Below are positions 4,224-5,123 of a stretch of 5,123 nt of DNA, piece by piece (within the stretch, counting starts at the first letter, position 1; each line of letters starts with the position of its first letter). The stretch spans positions 1 to 5,123 of the forward strand of contig JAJQHP010000039.1 in NCBI GenBank assembly GCA_021199695.1. The letters run 5' to 3'. Below the pieces are notes generated by a model that was not told where the DNA came from, ran no database searches, and saw only the letters and a list, made by a program, of their open reading frames with translations. This stretch comes from Clostridiales bacterium (GTDB lineage: Bacteria; Bacillota; Clostridia; Oscillospirales; Oscillospiraceae). Made by a program: the position numbers and the translations under genes.

Positions 4224-5123
4224 TTAGTAGACCGTCACCGTCTTGGTGGCAGTGGAGCCGTAGCTCACGCTGGCGGAGGTGGCCAGCAGAACCGTGTAGC
4301 CGCTGGGGACCGCCGCCTTGATCTCGCTGGCGGAGAAGGTGGCCTTACTGGTAGAACTGGTCTGCACCTTGGTCAGGGTGACGGTGCCCACAGTGGTCTT
4401 TTTGAACAGGCCGCTGTACTTCTGGTAGGTCACGGTCAGGGTGGCGACCTTGCCGACCTGGAGGGTCAGGGTGGCGCTCTCGCCGCAGGTGACGGTCTGG
4501 TCGGCGGCGCTGTCCTCGTCCACCAGGGCGTAGCCATCGGGCAGAGCCTCGCTGACGGCGGAGAGGATGTCGGCGGCGGCGAAGGTGGCGCTCTCCCCTG
4601 CCACGCCGGTGGCGGTCAGCTCGGTGCTGGCAATGACGGAGCCGGTGTAGTCCGCCAGGTTCACGGTGAGGACAGCGTCGGCAGTCTCGGCCTCGGCGGT
4701 CTCGCCGGTGAGGGCGGCCACCACCTCGTCGGCGGTCAGGGAGCCGAAGATGCTCTCACCGGTGCTGTCGCACTCCTTGATGTCGGTGATGGACAGGATG
4801 CCGCCGCTGGTCACGGTGATGGTGTAGGTCGTCTCGGTTGCGTCACTGCTGCTCTTAGCCTGGAGGTCATAGAACATATCCACGCTGGAGCTGGTAGTAT
4901 AGGTTTTGGTCGTGGAGCCGTCGCTGATGGTATAGGTCACGCTTGCGCCGGTCACAGACCGCAAACCAATCTGCACTTCCCGGTTAGTGTTAATCTTGAA
5001 CACAACTTTAGCACCGCTGTCCAGGTACAGCTCGTTCTTCGGGCCATCGTCCAGGAGATCCTGCACAGAGTCCGTCTTCAATAGGCCGCTGTTGGAATCA
5101 TAGACCACGATTGCGCCCTCATC
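4224..5123 (-). CDS. C-terminal part of a secreted/surface protein with two tandem beta-rich repeats (5'-partial)
   Basis: The reading frame is open to the window edge (first codon in the window at 5123-5121) and ends at a TAA at 4226-4224, so 299 C-terminal residues are visible. A GTG at 5108 lies in frame but has no sign of being the true start. Composition is rich in Thr, Ser, Val, Ala and Gly, with alternating beta-strand patterning and almost no Cys, as in extracellular proteins. Counting from the first codon in the window, about residues 1-116 form a beta-rich module ending in GGILSITDIK, and a short Ala/Glu/Thr linker follows. Two related repeats of about 73 residues follow at 150-223 and 227-299. 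Each has the pattern LTV...G..., then a short helix-like A-[AS]-[DE]-I segment, then P-x-GY, then a V-x-x-G-x-x-[AT]-T strand. They loosely recall MucBP-like or other adhesin repeats, but I cannot assign a family. There is no LPXTG sorting signal, SLH domain or C-terminal membrane helix. A role in adhesion or glycan binding is inference. Confidence 0.8.
   Translation of the reverse strand, partial: DEGAIVVYDSNSGLLKTDSVQDLLDDGPKNELYLDSGAKVVFKINTNREVQIGLRSVTGASVTYTISDGSTTKTYTTSSSVDMFYDLQAKSSSDATETTYTITVTSGGILSITDIKECDSTGESIFGSLTADEVVAALTGETAEAETADAVLTVNLADYTGSVIASTELTATGVAGESATFAAADILSAVSEALPDGYALVDEDSAADQTVTCGESATLTLQVGKVATLTVTYQKYSGLFKKTTVGTVTLTKVQTSSTSKATFSASEIKAAVPSGYTVLLATSASVSYGSTATKTVTVY
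4227..4445 (-). repeat. Protein-level repeat B, the extreme C terminus of the surface protein
   Basis: This segment encodes about 73 residues, beginning ATLTVTYQKYSG and ending TATKTVTVY, immediately before the stop codon. It is the second copy of the beta-rich unit at 4455-4676 and lacks about three residues before the PSGY motif. The protein stops exactly at the repeat boundary, so nothing resembling an anchor follows it. Confidence 0.6.
4455..4676 (-). repeat. Protein-level repeat A of the surface protein C terminus
   Basis: This segment encodes about 74 residues, beginning AVLTVNLADYTG and ending ESATLTLQV. It aligns with the following segment (4227-4445) by its opening [AV]-x-LTV strand, the [YD]-[ST]-G turn, the A-A-D-I / A-S-E-I helix-like piece, the P-[DS]-GY motif and the closing strand after a Cys-Gly or Tyr-Gly turn. 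Divergence is too high for a recent DNA duplication, so this is a domain repeat. Confidence 0.6.

Noticed and set aside
4197..5084. A 295-codon open frame on the plus strand, antisense to the surface protein.
   Set aside because: It is Gly/Ala/Val-rich low-complexity sequence that mirrors Thr/Val/Ala codons of the real gene, and it starts in the intergenic hairpin region.
4224..5108. Treating the GTG at 5108 as the true start of the surface protein.
   Set aside because: The same frame stays open to the window edge with similar composition, and no ribosome binding site or signal peptide is present at the GTG. The gene is therefore taken as 5'-partial.

Overview
The window is GC-rich and every supportable gene lies on the minus strand, so transcription runs from high to low coordinates. 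Strong AGGAGG-type ribosome binding sites, the split-capsule-kinase style of protein and the high GC content suggest a high-GC Clostridia/Oscillospiraceae-type gut bacterium. This is an inference from style, not from a marker gene.

Layout in transcription order: (1) 5123-4224, the C-terminal 299 residues of a probably large secreted or surface protein that ends in two tandem beta-rich repeats and has no visible wall anchor. (2) 4223-4007, a 217-bp intergenic stretch with four successive hairpins. Three of them pair fully only in the minus-strand RNA, through a G-U wobble. (3) 4006-3116, a single-pass membrane-anchored protein with three Ig-like (DUF5011/HYR-like) extracellular domains. (4) 3112-1589 and (5) 1589-141, two consecutive polysaccharide co-polymerase/tyrosine autokinase fusions (Wzz domain plus BY-kinase), each ending in a Gly-Tyr-rich tail with nine tyrosines. 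(6) 104-65, a strong intrinsic terminator that closes the unit.

The last three genes form a tight, translationally coupled cassette (3-nt gap, then a TAATG overlap). BY-kinases of this kind control the chain length and export of capsule or exopolysaccharide by cyclic autophosphorylation of their tyrosine tails. The Ig-like protein, encoded first in the same cassette, would project outward beside the short external loops of the two Wzz domains. It is a candidate partner that binds polymer, senses it or tethers the complex to the wall. No glycosyltransferase, flippase, polymerase or tyrosine phosphatase is present in the window.

The points that most deserve a second look are these: the tandem autokinases have degenerate EX2RX2R oligomerisation motifs; the hexanucleotide Gly-Tyr repeat could change tyrosine number without shifting frame; an Ig-like membrane protein is tied to the kinases; and a structured RNA leader lies in front of the cassette.
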